64,000 nt of DNA from Cunninghamia lanceolata (lineage: Eukaryota; Streptophyta; Pinopsida; Cupressales; Cupressaceae): positions 10,546,501-10,610,500 of the forward strand of contig BSBN01000140.1 of assembly GCA_027924645.1 (NCBI GenBank). Reading direction: 5' to 3'. Numbering within the stretch: the stretch's first letter is position 1; every line of letters begins with the position of its first letter. A program made the position numbers and the translations under genes. Below the pieces are notes generated by a model. The model was given only the letters and a program-made list of their open reading frames with translations, was not told the DNA's origin and did no database searches. Shown here piece by piece: positions 10,802-21,802 of this stretch.

Positions 10802-12874
10802 GTGGATCCACGGAGAAAGATTACCATAAAGGCCTATGACGAGGAGGAACGCACCATGAAGGGCACAGTTGTCCTACCCATTCAAGTGGGACCGGTAATT
10901 AAAGATGTGGTGTGCCAAGTCCTTGATCGAGAGCTTGCTTACAATATTCTACTAGGGAGACCATGGATCCACGCCATGAAAGATGTCCCCTCCACCTACC
11001 ATCAATGCATAAAGTTCCCACACGATGGCAAGCAGGTCACCATACACGGCGACCCCGACCCCTACCAGCATTGCAACTCATTCCAAGCCAAACCAGAATG
11101 TGTCATTCCCAACAATCGAGCCCATATCTCCCCTACTCCGCCACAAGACCATACTGCCGAAGCTTCCTCTTCACGGACCAAACCAATGAAAATCACCATA
11201 AAAGAAAATGGCGTGGGGGAATACCAGATTGAGCACAGCCTCAACCTTGCAAAAATGCCCTTGTCTCCTCGCTCCTTTGGCCAGCCCAAGCATCAACCCA
11301 GGCATTTTTCAAAGCCCTCTGCTCCTCCTACAACTCCTGCAAACCCCTTTGTAAAATGGGGGACCCTATCCGATGAATCAGAGGAGCGAGATCTCTTGCA
11401 ATGGCTTTATGCCGAAGAAGAAAACACATCCCAAGATCCACCCAGACTCCCTACAGATCTCTATGGGCGAGGTGAAACCATCTTGCATAGGATGGGATAT
11501 GAAGGACAAGGCCCTATCGGCCTCAGAAAAGAGGGGATCATCGAACCTATACAACCCTCTTCCTCCTCTTTGGCTAGAAACACGACTGGCCTAGGCTACA
11601 AAGGTAAAGGTAAAGCCAAAGAAAATGCCTGCCTAGTGGAGAAAATTCAAACACTCCAAGAGGATAGTGACGCAGATTCAGATGATTCCAATCAGTATGA
11701 ATGGGACGAGCTGACAGAACACTCCTACGATGACAAGGAGATTGATACCATCCAAACCCTTAGCCCATATCATGAGAGACAAACGCAACGGGACAGACCA
11801 CTGGAGTCTGATTTGCCCCTCCCTGAAGTTATGGCTTTCGAGGAAAGTATAGATTCCATTGCGATAAACAACCTGGAAGAAAGTACCACCCAGAACACTA
11901 CCCCCACCTGTGCTCCTAGTATTTCCATCCACACTATCAATGAATCAGGTCTTTCATCCGACTCCCTTCCCCTCTTACACCCTGAGCTTATTGACTGGGA
12001 CCTGAAAGGGACCCCTCAATTAGATGTGTTCCAGAACGATGATGCCTACATTGACTATATGGGACTTCGAGATCATTTACCAAAAGGAGATCATAAAGCC
12101 GGTTTCACTATCGAACTCAATACTGTAGCATACTTTGGGGAGGGTGCCAAGCCTTCTAGTCACAAAAATGTAAAGATCAAAAAGGGATCTGACGGTGAAA
12201 ACTACCATGCGGCAGTGTCAGATCATAAAACAGTAAAAAGAAAGGACGTATCTGAAGGTGAAAACCCAACTGTGGCACCTGACGATGGATTGCTTAACAC
12301 CCTCCCAAGTGACATGTATCAAGAAAGGTCACAGATCGTGGTAGAGCCAACAGAGCCAGTGAACATTGGATCCAAAGAGCAGCCTAAGATAATCCACTTT
12401 GCAAAATCTCTCACGCCACCTGAGAAAACTAGGTTTATACCATTCTTTAAAAAGAAGAGAGGCAGTTTTGCTTGGTCATATGCCGACATGCCAGGTTTGG
12501 ACCCAAACCTGATTCTACACCACTTGCCATTGGATCCAGGGGTGAAACCCATAAAGCAAAAACTGAGAAAAATGCATCCCCATATTGCCCTCCTGGTCAA
12601 GGAAGAACTCAAGAAATTGTTAGACGTGGGGTTCATCAGGGCCATTGATTACCCCGAATGGATATCAAACATCGTGCCAGTGTCTAAACCAGACGGCAGG
12701 GTTCGACTATGCAACGATTTTAGAGACTTAAACAAAGCATGCTGCAAGGATGACTTTCCCTTGCCTAACATCGATATCATAGTCGACCTCACGGCGGGAC
12801 ATACAATGTTGTCACTTATGGATGGATTCTCAGGGTACAACCAGATCAAAATAGCACCAGAGGATCAGCACAAA
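10802..12874 (+). CDS. pol: Protease C-terminal part, G-patch domain and truncated RT of element C
   Basis: Continues the gag-pro frame after one TAG. The second protease motif (ILLGRPW) is near 10950-10970. A G-patch-like glycine-rich domain lies at about 11459-11605 (G-x-G-E-T-I-L-H-R-M-G-Y ... G-L-G-Y). This RNA-binding module is also known near retroviral proteases. A long acidic linker follows, then RT fingers from about 12550 (the N-I-V-P-V-S-K-P-D-G and D-F-R-D-L-N motifs). RT is cut at 12874 by the 2130-bp rearranged insert, and the frame ends at 12907 in foreign sequence. The intact RT lies downstream at 14468-15748. Confidence 0.85.
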
Positions 12875-14033
12875 GTTCACAAAGTTCCTGGACATCTTGA
12901 TTTTTGAAAGGTCTCCCATTATCCGTTATGATGGATGAAGGGATGCCATATCGGCAGATAATGTAATTCAGAATGAAAGAGGAAATTTGCTTTCCTGTGA
13001 CGGTTGATAAGGGAACGGCTTCAATCCACTTTGTAAAGTATTCAGTAGCGGTTATGATGAATTTATGGCCGTTGGAAGAGGGCGGATGAATCTTTCCCAC
13101 GAGGTCAAGTCCCCACTGGCAAAAGGGCCAGGGTGTCGTTAGAGGTCTCAACTCCTGATCAGGTGCATGAATCAGATTCCCATGTATCTGGCACTGTTTG
13201 CACTTTTTGACGAACTGATATGAATCCATTTCCATATTGGGCCAGTAATAACCCAAACGCATGAGTTTCTTAGCTAAGGAAGGACCGCTGGAGTGTGTTC
13301 CACAGATCCCTTCATGCACATCTCGCAAGGCAGTTATAGATTCTTCTTGTTCTAGACAACAGAGTAAAGTACCATCCAGACCACGTTGGTAAAGGGTATT
13401 GGCGACAATGGTGTAACGGGAGGCTTGTCGGATGAAAGTTTATTTTTGGTTGGAAGAGAGGTCCAAAGGAAGGATATTGTCCTTGAGGTAAGTGTAGTTC
13501 TTACCGTACCAAGGCGAATCAGATCCCACTAGGTGGCAAATGGAATGGGTCTCAAGGAGATCATAAGCCGGTTGTCAAATTGTTTCTACTAAGAACTCAT
13601 ACCGTGACTCCTGTTCAGGTATCTCAAGAAGAGAGGCTATGGTCGCCATTGCATCGGCTGCTTTGTTCTCTATCCTGGGTATTCGCTCAAACGAGATGGT
13701 CCCGAAATGTTCTTTGAGGTCGTCGACCATTCGCTTGTATGGGATGAGCTTCTCATCTTTGGTCTGATACTCGTCGTTGACCTGGTTTATGACAAGCTGA
13801 GAATCACCGTAGACACATAGTGCTTGGATTTTCAGAATGGTTTTGTTTGATGCCTCAGCTTGGCCGTTACCTTGGGGGTAATATGGGGTGGAGAAGCGAT
13901 GTTGGATCTTGAACCGTTCACAAAGTTCCTGGACATCTTGATTTTTGAAAGGTCTCCCGTTATCCGTTATGATGGATGAAGGGATGCCATATCGGCAGAT
14001 AATGTAATTCAGAATGAAAGAGGAAATTTCCAT
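12875..14033 (-). pseudogene. Inverted integrase/aRNH mosaic inserted in element C pol
   Basis: Antisense to the element's own pol. 12875-13838 matches the reverse complement of about 16181-17138 (aRNH through integrase core). 13832-14030 matches the reverse complement of about 17030-17228 (integrase). The two pieces join through a shared AAAATCC. Several substitutions relative to the resident integrase (for example Gly for Ser, Val for Ile and Gln for Glu at aligned positions) suggest the template was another family member. Minus-strand frames at 13328-12846 and 14033-13575 encode these integrase and RNase H fragments; neither has a start or all catalytic residues. Confidence 0.85.
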
Positions 14034-15004
14034 CCACCTATGCTCCTAGTATTTCCATCCACACTATCAACGAATCAGGTCTTTCATCCGACTCCCTTCC
14101 CCTCTTACACCCTGAGCTTATTGACTGGGACCTGAAAGGGACCCCTCAATTAGATGTGTTCCAGAAAGATGATGCCTACATTGACTATATGGGACTTCGA
14201 GATCATTTACCAAAAGGAGATCATAAAGCCGGTTTCACTATCGAAATCAATACTGTAGCATACTTTGGGGAGGGTGCCAAGCCTTCTAGTCGCAAAAATG
14301 TAAAGATCAAAAAGGGATCTGACGGTGAAAACTGCCATGCGGCAGTGTCAGATCATAAAATAGTAAAAAGAAAGGACATATCTGAAGGTGAAAACCCAAC
14401 TGTGGCACCTGACGATGGATTGCTTGACACCCTCCCAAGTGACATGTATCAAGAAAGGTCATAGATCGTGGTAGAGCCAACAGAGCCAGTGAACATTGGA
14501 TCCGAAGAGCAGCCTAAGATAATCCACTTTGCAAAATCTCTCACGCCACCTGAGAAAACCAGGTTTATACCATTCTTTAAAAAGAAGAGATGCAGTTTTG
14601 CTTGGTCATATGCCGACATGCCAGGTTTGGACCCAAACCTGATTCTACACCACTTGCCATTGGATCCAGGGGTGAAACCCGTAAAGCAAAAACTGAGAAA
14701 AATGCATCCCCATATTGCCCTCCTGGTCAAGGAAGAACTCAAGAAATTGTTAGACGTGGGGTTCATCAGGGCCATTGATTACCCCGAATGGATATCAAAC
14801 ATCGTGCCAGTGTCTAAACCAGACGGCAGGGTTCGACTATGCAACGATTTTAGAGACTTAAACAAAGCATGCCGCAAGGATGACTTTCCCTTGCCTAACA
14901 TCGATATCATAGTCGACCTCACGGTGGGACATACAATGTTGTCACTTATGGATGGATTCTCAGGGTACAACCAGATCAAAATAGCACCAGAGGATCAGCA
15001 CAAA
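14034..15004 (+). repeat. Direct duplication of 11904-12874 (linker and RT N-terminus)
   Basis: Matches 11904-12874 at a constant offset of 2130 with about 1-2% differences, from the CCACCT word through GATCAGCACAAA. With the preceding inverted piece it makes a 2130-bp insert, a multiple of three, so the downstream frame is unchanged. One copy has TAG at 14462-14464 where the other has CAG. Confidence 0.9.
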
Positions 15005-15748
15005 ACCGCTTTCACTTGTCCATGGGGTACTTTTTGCTGGAATGTCATGCCGTTTGGGCTGAAAAATGCAGGTGCTACATACCAGCGGGCCATGACAACT
15101 ATATTCCACGACATGATGCATGTGACCATGGAAGATTATGTTGACGACATCTTGGCAAAATCACTCACTAGGGACTCACACCTGGACACATTAGAGAAAG
15201 TCTTCCAACGGCTGGACCAATTCCAAGTAAAATTGAACCTGAAGAAATGTGTGTTTGGGGTCACATCAGGCAAGCTGCTAGGCTTCATCATGTCAGCAAA
15301 CGGCATAGAGGTAGACCCGGCCAAGGTCAAGGCAATCATGGACATGCCTCCGCCCAAAACTCTAACACAGTTGAGATCCTTACAGGGCAAGCTACAGGCC
15401 ATCCGCAGGTTCATCTCACAGTTGGCCGACAAGTGCCATCCTTTCAGCCATCTCCTACATAAGAACGTTCCATTTAAATGGGATGAGCAGTGCGAAAAGG
15501 CATTCAACAAGCTCAGGGAGTACCTCATGAATCCTCCTATACTCATGCCTCTGATCCAAGGAAAACCTTTGATTCTCTACATATCCGCTACACCTACTGC
15601 TCTTGGGGCTCTCCTAGCGCAGCAAGACTATGAGAACAAGGAAAGAGCTGTGTACTATATCAGTCGAACCTTAGTGGGCTACGAGTTGCAGTACTCACAG
15701 GTGGAACGTTCATGCCTTGCGGTGGTTTTTTCCTCACAAAAACTCTGA
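14468..15748 (+). CDS. pol: Reverse transcriptase and start of RNase H, element C
   Basis: RNA-dependent DNA polymerase of the element. It shows the N-I-V-P-V-S-K-P-D-G, D-F-R-D-L-N-K, L-M-D-G-F-S-G-Y-N-Q and P-F-G-L-K-N-A-G-A-T-Y-Q-R motifs in order. The catalytic Y-V-D-D box is near 15137-15148, and a thumb/connection segment follows. RNase H begins near 15560, but its first catalytic Asp is replaced (Y-I-S-A-T where D-A-S is expected). That fits Tat elements, whose original RNase H has degenerated after gain of a second, archaeal-type one. A TGA at 15746-15748 (probably from CGA) ends the frame, which resumes in phase at 15755. The 5' part lies in the duplicated segment. Confidence 0.9.
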   Translation: MVEPTEPVNIGSEEQPKIIHFAKSLTPPEKTRFIPFFKKKRCSFAWSYADMPGLDPNLILHHLPLDPGVKPVKQKLRKMHPHIALLVKEELKKLLDVGFIRAIDYPEWISNIVPVSKPDGRVRLCNDFRDLNKACRKDDFPLPNIDIIVDLTVGHTMLSLMDGFSGYNQIKIAPEDQHKTAFTCPWGTFCWNVMPFGLKNAGATYQRAMTTIFHDMMHVTMEDYVDDILAKSLTRDSHLDTLEKVFQRLDQFQVKLNLKKCVFGVTSGKLLGFIMSANGIEVDPAKVKAIMDMPPPKTLTQLRSLQGKLQAIRRFISQLADKCHPFSHLLHKNVPFKWDEQCEKAFNKLREYLMNPPILMPLIQGKPLILYISATPTALGALLAQQDYENKERAVYYISRTLVGYELQYSQVERSCLAVVFSSQKL

Positions 15749-15754
15749 CACTAC

Positions 15755-17758
15755 ATGTTGGCACATCCTGTCAAACTCATTGCCAAGATCGACCCACTAA
15801 AATATCTTCTCAGCAAAGCAGCTCTCACAGGACGACTAGCCAAATGGGTTATGCTTCTTAGCGAATATGATATAGAGTATGTGGAAAGAAAATCCATCAA
15901 GGGGCAAATCATCGTAGACCAACTAGCTGAGGCACCATTACAGGACACTTCACCAATGCAGTTTGAGTTCCCCGATGAATCTCTATTCACTCTGTCAACA
16001 TCTCCTTGGAAACTCTACTTCGACGGATCTTACACCAACCATGGATCGGGGGCAGGTATCTTGTTCATCACTGCCCAAGGCGACACAATTCCAAAGTCCT
16101 ACAGGTTGTTATTTCCATGCACTAACAATATAGCGGAGTATGAGGCTTTGGTAATTGGTCTCAAGATGGCCACTGAGTGGAAAATCCAAGCACTATGTGT
16201 CTACGGTGATTCTCAGCTTGTCATAAACCAGGTCAACGACGAGTATCAGACCAAAGATGAGAAGCTCATCCCATACAAGCGAATGGTCGACGACCTCAAA
16301 GAACATTTCGGGACCATCTCGTTTGAGCAAATACCCAGGATAGAGAACAAAGCAGCCGATGCAATGGCGACCATAGCCTCTCTTCTTGAGATACCTCAAC
16401 AGGAGTCACGGTATGAGTTCTTAGTAGAAACAATTCGACAACCGGCTTATGATCTCCTTGAGACCCATTCCATTTGCCACCTAGTGGGATCTGATTCGCC
16501 TTGGTACGGTAAGACCTACACTTACCTCAAGGACAATATCCTTCCTTTGGACCTCTCTTCCAACCAAAAACGAACTTTCATCCGACAAGCCTCCCGTTAC
16601 ACCATTGTCGCCAATACCCTTTACCGACGTGGTCTGGATGGTACTTTACTCCGTTGTCTAGAACAAGAAGAATCTATAACTGCCTTGCGAGATGTGCACG
16701 AAGGGATCTGCGGAACACACTCCAGCAGTCCATCCTTAGCTAAGAAACTCATGCGTTTGGGTTATTACTGGCCCAATATGGAAATGGATTCATATCAGTT
16801 CGTCAAAAAGTGCAAACAGTGCCAGATACATGGGAACCCGATTCATGCACCTGCTCAGGAGTTGAGACCTCTAACGACACCCTGGCCCTTTTGCCAGTGG
16901 GGACTTGACCTCGTGGGAAAGATTCATCCACCCTCTTCCAACGGCCATAAATTCATCATAACCGCTACTGAATACTTTACAAAGTGGATTGAAGCCATTC
17001 CCTTATCAACCGTCACAGGAAAGGAAATTTCCTCTTTCATTCTGAATTACATTATCTGCCGATACGGCATCCCTTCATCCATCATAACGGATAACGGGAG
17101 ACCTTTCAAAAATCAAGATGTCCAGGAACTTTGTGAACGGTTCAAGATCCAACATCGCTTCTCCACCCCATATTACCCCCAAGGTAATGGCCAAGCTGAG
17201 GCATCAAACAAAACCATTCTGAAAATCCTAAAGAAGACTGTCAATGAAGCCGGTCGCGATTGGCACGTCCAGCTCAATCCCGCTCTGTGGGCCTACCGAA
17301 CCAGCATACGCACTCCCACAGGTGCTACACCCTACGCCCTCGTCTATGGTTCCGAAGCCATCCTTCCTATTGAGGTCGAACTCCCCTCCCTTCGGGTGTC
17401 GTTGAAAGGTCTCATATCAGACGAAGAGTACAGAGTCTCTAGACTGCAAGAGCTAGAACTGCTAGAGGAACGGTGCCAGAAAGCTTTTGACCATCTCAAA
17501 GCCTATCAACATATGATGTCAAGAAGCTACAACCACAAGGTTAGACCAAGATGCTTCAAGATGGGGGACCTCGTCCTAAAAGAGAACCCTCGCAATCAGC
17601 AGGACAGAGAAAAGAACGGTAAGTTCAAGCCTAACTGGCTTGGACCCTATGTAATTGTAGCAGCTTACGGATCGGGGGCATATCAGTTGGCCACATCAGA
17701 AGGTGAGTTGTTTGATGATCCCATCAACAGCATGCACCTTCGCAGGTTCTATACCTAA
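15755..17758 (+). CDS. pol: RNase H end, archaeal-type RNase H and integrase of element C
   Basis: The frame starts within the degenerate RNase H tail. Archaeal-type RNase H spans about residues 86-215: Y-F-D-G-S (first Asp about 16022), N-I-A-E-Y-E-A-L (Glu about 16136), G-D-S-Q-L-V and an A-A-D-A-M-A end. Integrase follows with an H-H-C-C zinc finger (about 16700-16830, C-K-Q-C). The D-D-E core has Asp in WGLDLVG near 16905, Asp in IITDNGRPF near 17090 and Glu in YYPQGNGQAE near 17199. A C-terminal DNA-binding region follows. No chromodomain is seen. The order RT, RNase H, aRNH, integrase is canonical Tat and differs from elements A and B in this window. Confidence 0.92.
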   Translation: MLAHPVKLIAKIDPLKYLLSKAALTGRLAKWVMLLSEYDIEYVERKSIKGQIIVDQLAEAPLQDTSPMQFEFPDESLFTLSTSPWKLYFDGSYTNHGSGAGILFITAQGDTIPKSYRLLFPCTNNIAEYEALVIGLKMATEWKIQALCVYGDSQLVINQVNDEYQTKDEKLIPYKRMVDDLKEHFGTISFEQIPRIENKAADAMATIASLLEIPQQESRYEFLVETIRQPAYDLLETHSICHLVGSDSPWYGKTYTYLKDNILPLDLSSNQKRTFIRQASRYTIVANTLYRRGLDGTLLRCLEQEESITALRDVHEGICGTHSSSPSLAKKLMRLGYYWPNMEMDSYQFVKKCKQCQIHGNPIHAPAQELRPLTTPWPFCQWGLDLVGKIHPPSSNGHKFIITATEYFTKWIEAIPLSTVTGKEISSFILNYIICRYGIPSSIITDNGRPFKNQDVQELCERFKIQHRFSTPYYPQGNGQAEASNKTILKILKKTVNEAGRDWHVQLNPALWAYRTSIRTPTGATPYALVYGSEAILPIEVELPSLRVSLKGLISDEEYRVSRLQELELLEERCQKAFDHLKAYQHMMSRSYNHKVRPRCFKMGDLVLKENPRNQQDREKNGKFKPNWLGPYVIVAAYGSGAYQLATSEGELFDDPINSMHLRRFYT

Positions 17759-18600
17759 GAGGACCCCAATGCAAGGGGGCACAATAAAATCAAGAAAATC
17801 AGCAAAAGTTACAAAGAGAAAATACAAAAAAATTGAAAAAAAAATAGAAAGCATGCAAAAAAATCGTCCTTTGGTGAAAACCTGGCAAACAGGCGCCTTG
17901 GATAGGTATCCTGATGAAAACCTGGCAATCAGGCGTCATCTTACTTTCTAGCTTCTCGTGCAAATAAAAGCAAGTGATGAAAACCTGGTAAACAGGCGTT
18001 ACTGGTGACAAACCGCATTCTCCATCTTTGGGAATCCAATCACCTTGAGCCCATTCTCCCTCTATTTTCCCCATTCGACCCATATCCATCCCACAGTAAA
18101 CACTTGACAGTTACCTATCATGGCTTGATACTCACCTTGTGGCCTTGTCAACCAAGGTTTTGTCCCATACCGTCTCCTCGAAGGGAGCCTAGCGTAGTGT
18201 CTCTCGTCAGTGTCTGTGGTCCGAATCCATGAACTACGTTGCCTCTGCACCGTCACGTAGGCAAGGCCATTATTCTAATGCACCCCCGAGGCTTCCATCT
18301 CTCCCAAAGTCCCATTCGTCTCCTCTCTTGTCTTCATTCCTGTCGTCTTTCTTCTAGTCCATCCATGGTCCATTAGGGTTTACCCCGAACTACGTTGCCT
18401 CTGCGTTGTCACGTAGGCAAGGCCATTTAGCAATGAGCCCCCGAGGCACTAGGTCAGTCCCTTAGGGTCCGTCTTCTCAATAAGGATTGTGCCATCTTCT
18501 CACCAAGCAAGCAAATACAAGCAAACACCCGCGCTTCGAGTCGAAATCTTGACTATGGGCATCTTAACCTATCCAATGCAAGGCAAATACCCAAGGTCTT
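17759..18600 (+). other. C 3' untranslated region with small repeats
   Basis: After integrase there is an A-rich stretch, then three copies of GAAAACCTGGCAAACAGGCG or close variants (about 17875, 17913 and 17977), each holding a small CCTG...CAGG inverted repeat. A roughly 60-bp sequence with ACTACGTTGCCTCTGC and CACGTAGGCAAGGCC occurs twice, near 18231 and 18387. No coding frame is supported. Confidence 0.7.
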
Positions 18601-19887
18601 CTAAATGATTTTATGCAAATCAAGGCAAGAAATGAACACATATCAATGCAAATATGCTTTTGTAGATTGGCACCTAGGGTTAAGTTACTGAGTCTTGATT
18701 TTTGCTATCATACCTTCCTATGCTACTCAAGGATGCCAAAAGCTAGAGATGCTCTGATGGGGGCATGATTACTTTCTTTGTTTGTTATTTGTGGATTCAA
18801 CTTTAGTAATGCAACGCCTTGTCTAAGGACATGATCAGCAAAAGATCATCGAGGACATCAAAGGTCTTACATGAACGAGGGCAATCCTTGCTTGTTGAAA
18901 CGCAAGAGGTACTCAGGTCATCTAGATTCAACTTTGACTAGATGCTTGTATTAACTTGCTAAATTACACGCCATGTAAGCGATACTCAGGTCATCTCGGT
19001 TCAATTATACCTCGATGCTTGTATTCACTTACAACATTTCAGAAAAGTACCAAAAACACAATGCCCAATGATGAAATAAAGCAATCTAAAAGCAAAGCAT
19101 CCGTCCTATATCCATACACCCATCCATACAGTCCTCATCATTAAACTATGCAGAGTAACGATATCAAGAAGAATTCCTAAGTCATTCTTTCACAACCATT
19201 CCTCTATCCATCATGTCATTCTTATGTCGATAGAGTACATTTGGACATCACAAAAGCAAGGCATATAGGAGCATATCATATCATTCGCAGAAACTAGTCA
19301 TGCACATGATTAGGTTCGTAGAATGCACCATCCAATGCATTAGGTCACCAATACATTTGCATCACATCTTAATCTTAAAAGCTCAGAAAATCAAACAACA
19401 TAAGTGCATCACATATATAGTTACATCACCCCATAGTACTCATGTTACAAATGCATACATTCAAAGCATTACATCATATAAATATCCAATAGCATCTCAC
19501 ATATCTATACAGCATCATAACATAGAAATCATGTTTCATATACATACATTTGCATAATCACAAAGACATCATATTAACTTTGCATTCATTTGTCACATTA
19601 AATCATATAGACATCATATAGCAGCATATCAAAGTATTTCTCATATAGCATCATATAAACCATCTAACTATGCAATAGAACCACATCATGCAATAGAAAT
19701 AATCATCTCATAAACGCATGCAATAGATACACAAAGCTGCATCATCATCCATACTATCATATACAAAGATGTCCAAATGCACAATATCACCATCTCTCTC
19801 AAAATCAAAGTGTCATATACAATGTACGTCTAAATAGACGGTGATACATGTCCCAAAATGTACAAAATCTGGTCTTTGACTACCCCT
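18601..19887. other. C non-coding region, no gene
   Basis: An ACTCAGGTCATCT...CGATGCTTGTATT motif is duplicated near 18912 and 18980. From about 19050 the sequence is CAT/ATC/ACA-rich low-complexity DNA with no credible frame. It separates the sense integrase gene from the tail of the antisense PMD gene, so it probably holds both 3' ends. Confidence 0.6.
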
Positions 19888-20434
19888 GCTGCTGTGGGCC
19901 ACCACTGCCAGCTCCTGACTGCTGAGGTCCCATGACAGATGCCCCTGACTGGGATGGACCTGCTCTGTGAGCCACCCCAGACTGAGTCCTGAAACTCCCT
20001 GTCCTCTGGCTCGATGACACGGCACCATGGTACAAGCCTCGGTAGTACTGTGCCTACTGCTGCGCTCTGGCTAAGTCTGTCTGCGCCTGTGCCAACTGCG
20101 TCTGCAACTGGCCTACCTGTGCCTGTGCCTGCTACACCTGCCCAACCAAAAGTGTACTCGCTGCATCTGTGCCCATGGCAGCTACTGCTGTGTCCCTCTC
20201 TACTCGGATCAGGCGTACCCGGGCATCTGCCATGTCTCGCTCGCGAGTCAAACCAGCGATCACCGCTGCATCTGTATCTCGCATCCTCTCCACTGTCCTC
20301 AGCTGTGCCTGCAGCTTCCGCACCTGTCCTCTCAGGCTGGCTATGGTCCTCTCATGTGCCTCACCCTGCACTGGCCCCTGTGCTGCCTCTGCCTGTCCTA
20401 GCCCCTGCTGCTGGGGCACCTGCTGCTGCGGCAC
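19888..20434 (-). pseudogene. C-terminal extension of the antisense PMD gene beyond TAG
   Basis: In the PMD frame the coding pattern continues after the TAG at 20435-20437. It has a Gln-rich stretch, then a heptad-like helix (R-x-x-V-R-K-L-Q-A-Q-L), then Gln/Ala and Ser/Gly/Gln-rich segments. Further TAGs stand at about 20129-20131 and 20060, and a last one at about 19888. The first three sit where neighbouring repeats have CAG, so the tail was probably once translated. High GC continues through it and falls off outside it. Confidence 0.55.
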
Positions 20435-21802
20435 CTACTGCTGTGGTACCTGCTGGGGTGGTGGCATCTGTGCCTGCTGCTGCACCTGCTGCTGTCCCTC
20501 TCCCTGTCCTGGCACTGCCTGCCCAGTCCGATCTATCCTCCTCTGCTGCCTCGGCCCCTCTGCAGCTCGGCCACCCCGTCCTCGCCCTCCTCTAGCGGCC
20601 CTCCGCCCTGGGCCAGCCTCTCCCTCCTCCTCTGAGTCCGCCTCGTCAATACGAGGCACCAGCATGCCAAGTCCTGAATATCTCAGGAATGGATGTGCAG
20701 TAATCCAATCCTCATACTCCTGTGTGACCCCCGCATCTGCAATCTCTCGCCTCATGTCCCATGCCACATAAGGCAACTGCTGGAACTCTGCCAGAGCCTC
20801 CTCATAAGAAGCCATCGGCCCCCATCGGACCCTCTCTGCATGTGTCCGTGCAAACATGGCCTGTCCCTGCGGCATGCCCTGTCTCCTGCCGAACTGTCTC
20901 AGTACTCGGCCCACCGTCTGCCTCTCCAAGATGTGCCGTGTCCGGCCTCTCAACCACCTGGTCTGAAAGCAAAAGGGCAGCTCATCTCCCTCATCATCCC
21001 AAGGCTCGCAGTCCAGATATGGTCGCCAGACGACCACATCTATCCCATCCAACGTATGCCGCCAATACTCCAGCTTCCCCAGCCTGTGCTGGGAAATCAC
21101 TCCTGCGTAGCCATAGCTGTACGGCTCTCCCCTCTGCCTAGCAAAGACGCATATCGGCCTGGTCACCGCTATGTGCTCCCACAGCCAGAACTGTAACAGT
21201 AACACCCCAGCCGATAGACTCGTGCTGCGGTGGTACACCACCTGATGCATGTCGTGGTATAAGTGGGCTAGCACGCAAGGTCCCCACGCATATCGAGTGC
21301 CCTCAGTCAGCATCCGCTCCATGATCCTGCCCCATCCAATGGGGAACCCGTGCGATCTCCTATCCGGGCATACCACGCCCGCAATCAGTCCGACCACAAT
21401 CCCAGGGAAGTAGTCGTAGCAGTCATAGATATCCTGCCAAGGGATGACCTGTCCCACCAGCTCGAGATCGTCAAATACTCGCTGACACTCGGCGAGTCCC
21501 GCGTCCCGCTGTGCGTCGTACTCCACCAACTCGCCTACCACGGGCAAGTGCAGTATCCTATAGACGTCCTCCAACGTCACCATCATCTCTCTAGTGGGGA
21601 AGTGGAAGGTCCCATCCTCGCTGTGGAATCTCTCCACGGTAGCTGTCAACAGTCCTCGGTTCACCCGCACCTCGGGCATAAAGCAAACATAATCTAATCC
21701 CATGGCACCAAGCGCCACTCTGTCAGCCTCCGTCAGCATATGTCTCTGCAATAGAGGCATAGGGAACGTCTCCCTCGACTGCAACGTCTCTCGTATCTCC
21801 TC
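20435..21802 (-). CDS. Plant mobile domain protein, main exon (antisense gene of element C)
   Basis: Encodes a plant mobile domain (PMD/MAIN-like) protein. The family hallmark F-H-F-P-T-R-E-M-M-V-T-L-E-D-V-x-x-I-L-x-L-P-V is near 21560-21610. Further conserved W and Y positions follow, then an acidic stretch and an Arg/Gly-rich plus Gln-rich tail. PMD proteins occur both as host factors (MAIN, MAIL1) and inside plant transposons; their biochemical role is not settled. The exon begins after an excellent acceptor (TTTGCGTGCTTGCAG, minus strand) at 21803 and continues an upstream exon in phase 0. The region is far GC-richer than its flanks. A TAG ends it at 20435. Spliced product about 485 residues. 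Confidence 0.8.
   Translation of the reverse strand, partial: EEIRETLQSRETFPMPLLQRHMLTEADRVALGAMGLDYVCFMPEVRVNRGLLTATVERFHSEDGTFHFPTREMMVTLEDVYRILHLPVVGELVEYDAQRDAGLAECQRVFDDLELVGQVIPWQDIYDCYDYFPGIVVGLIAGVVCPDRRSHGFPIGWGRIMERMLTEGTRYAWGPCVLAHLYHDMHQVVYHRSTSLSAGVLLLQFWLWEHIAVTRPICVFARQRGEPYSYGYAGVISQHRLGKLEYWRHTLDGIDVVVWRPYLDCEPWDDEGDELPFCFQTRWLRGRTRHILERQTVGRVLRQFGRRQGMPQGQAMFARTHAERVRWGPMASYEEALAEFQQLPYVAWDMRREIADAGVTQEYEDWITAHPFLRYSGLGMLVPRIDEADSEEEGEAGPGRRAARGGRGRGGRAAEGPRQQRRIDRTGQAVPGQGEGQQQVQQQAQMPPPQQVPQQ

Noticed and set aside
20014..21697. Several + strand open frames opposite the PMD gene
   Set aside because: They are mirror frames of a GC-rich coding region, with Cys/Pro/Ser-rich composition and no domain. 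The minus strand has the PMD signature and splice sites.
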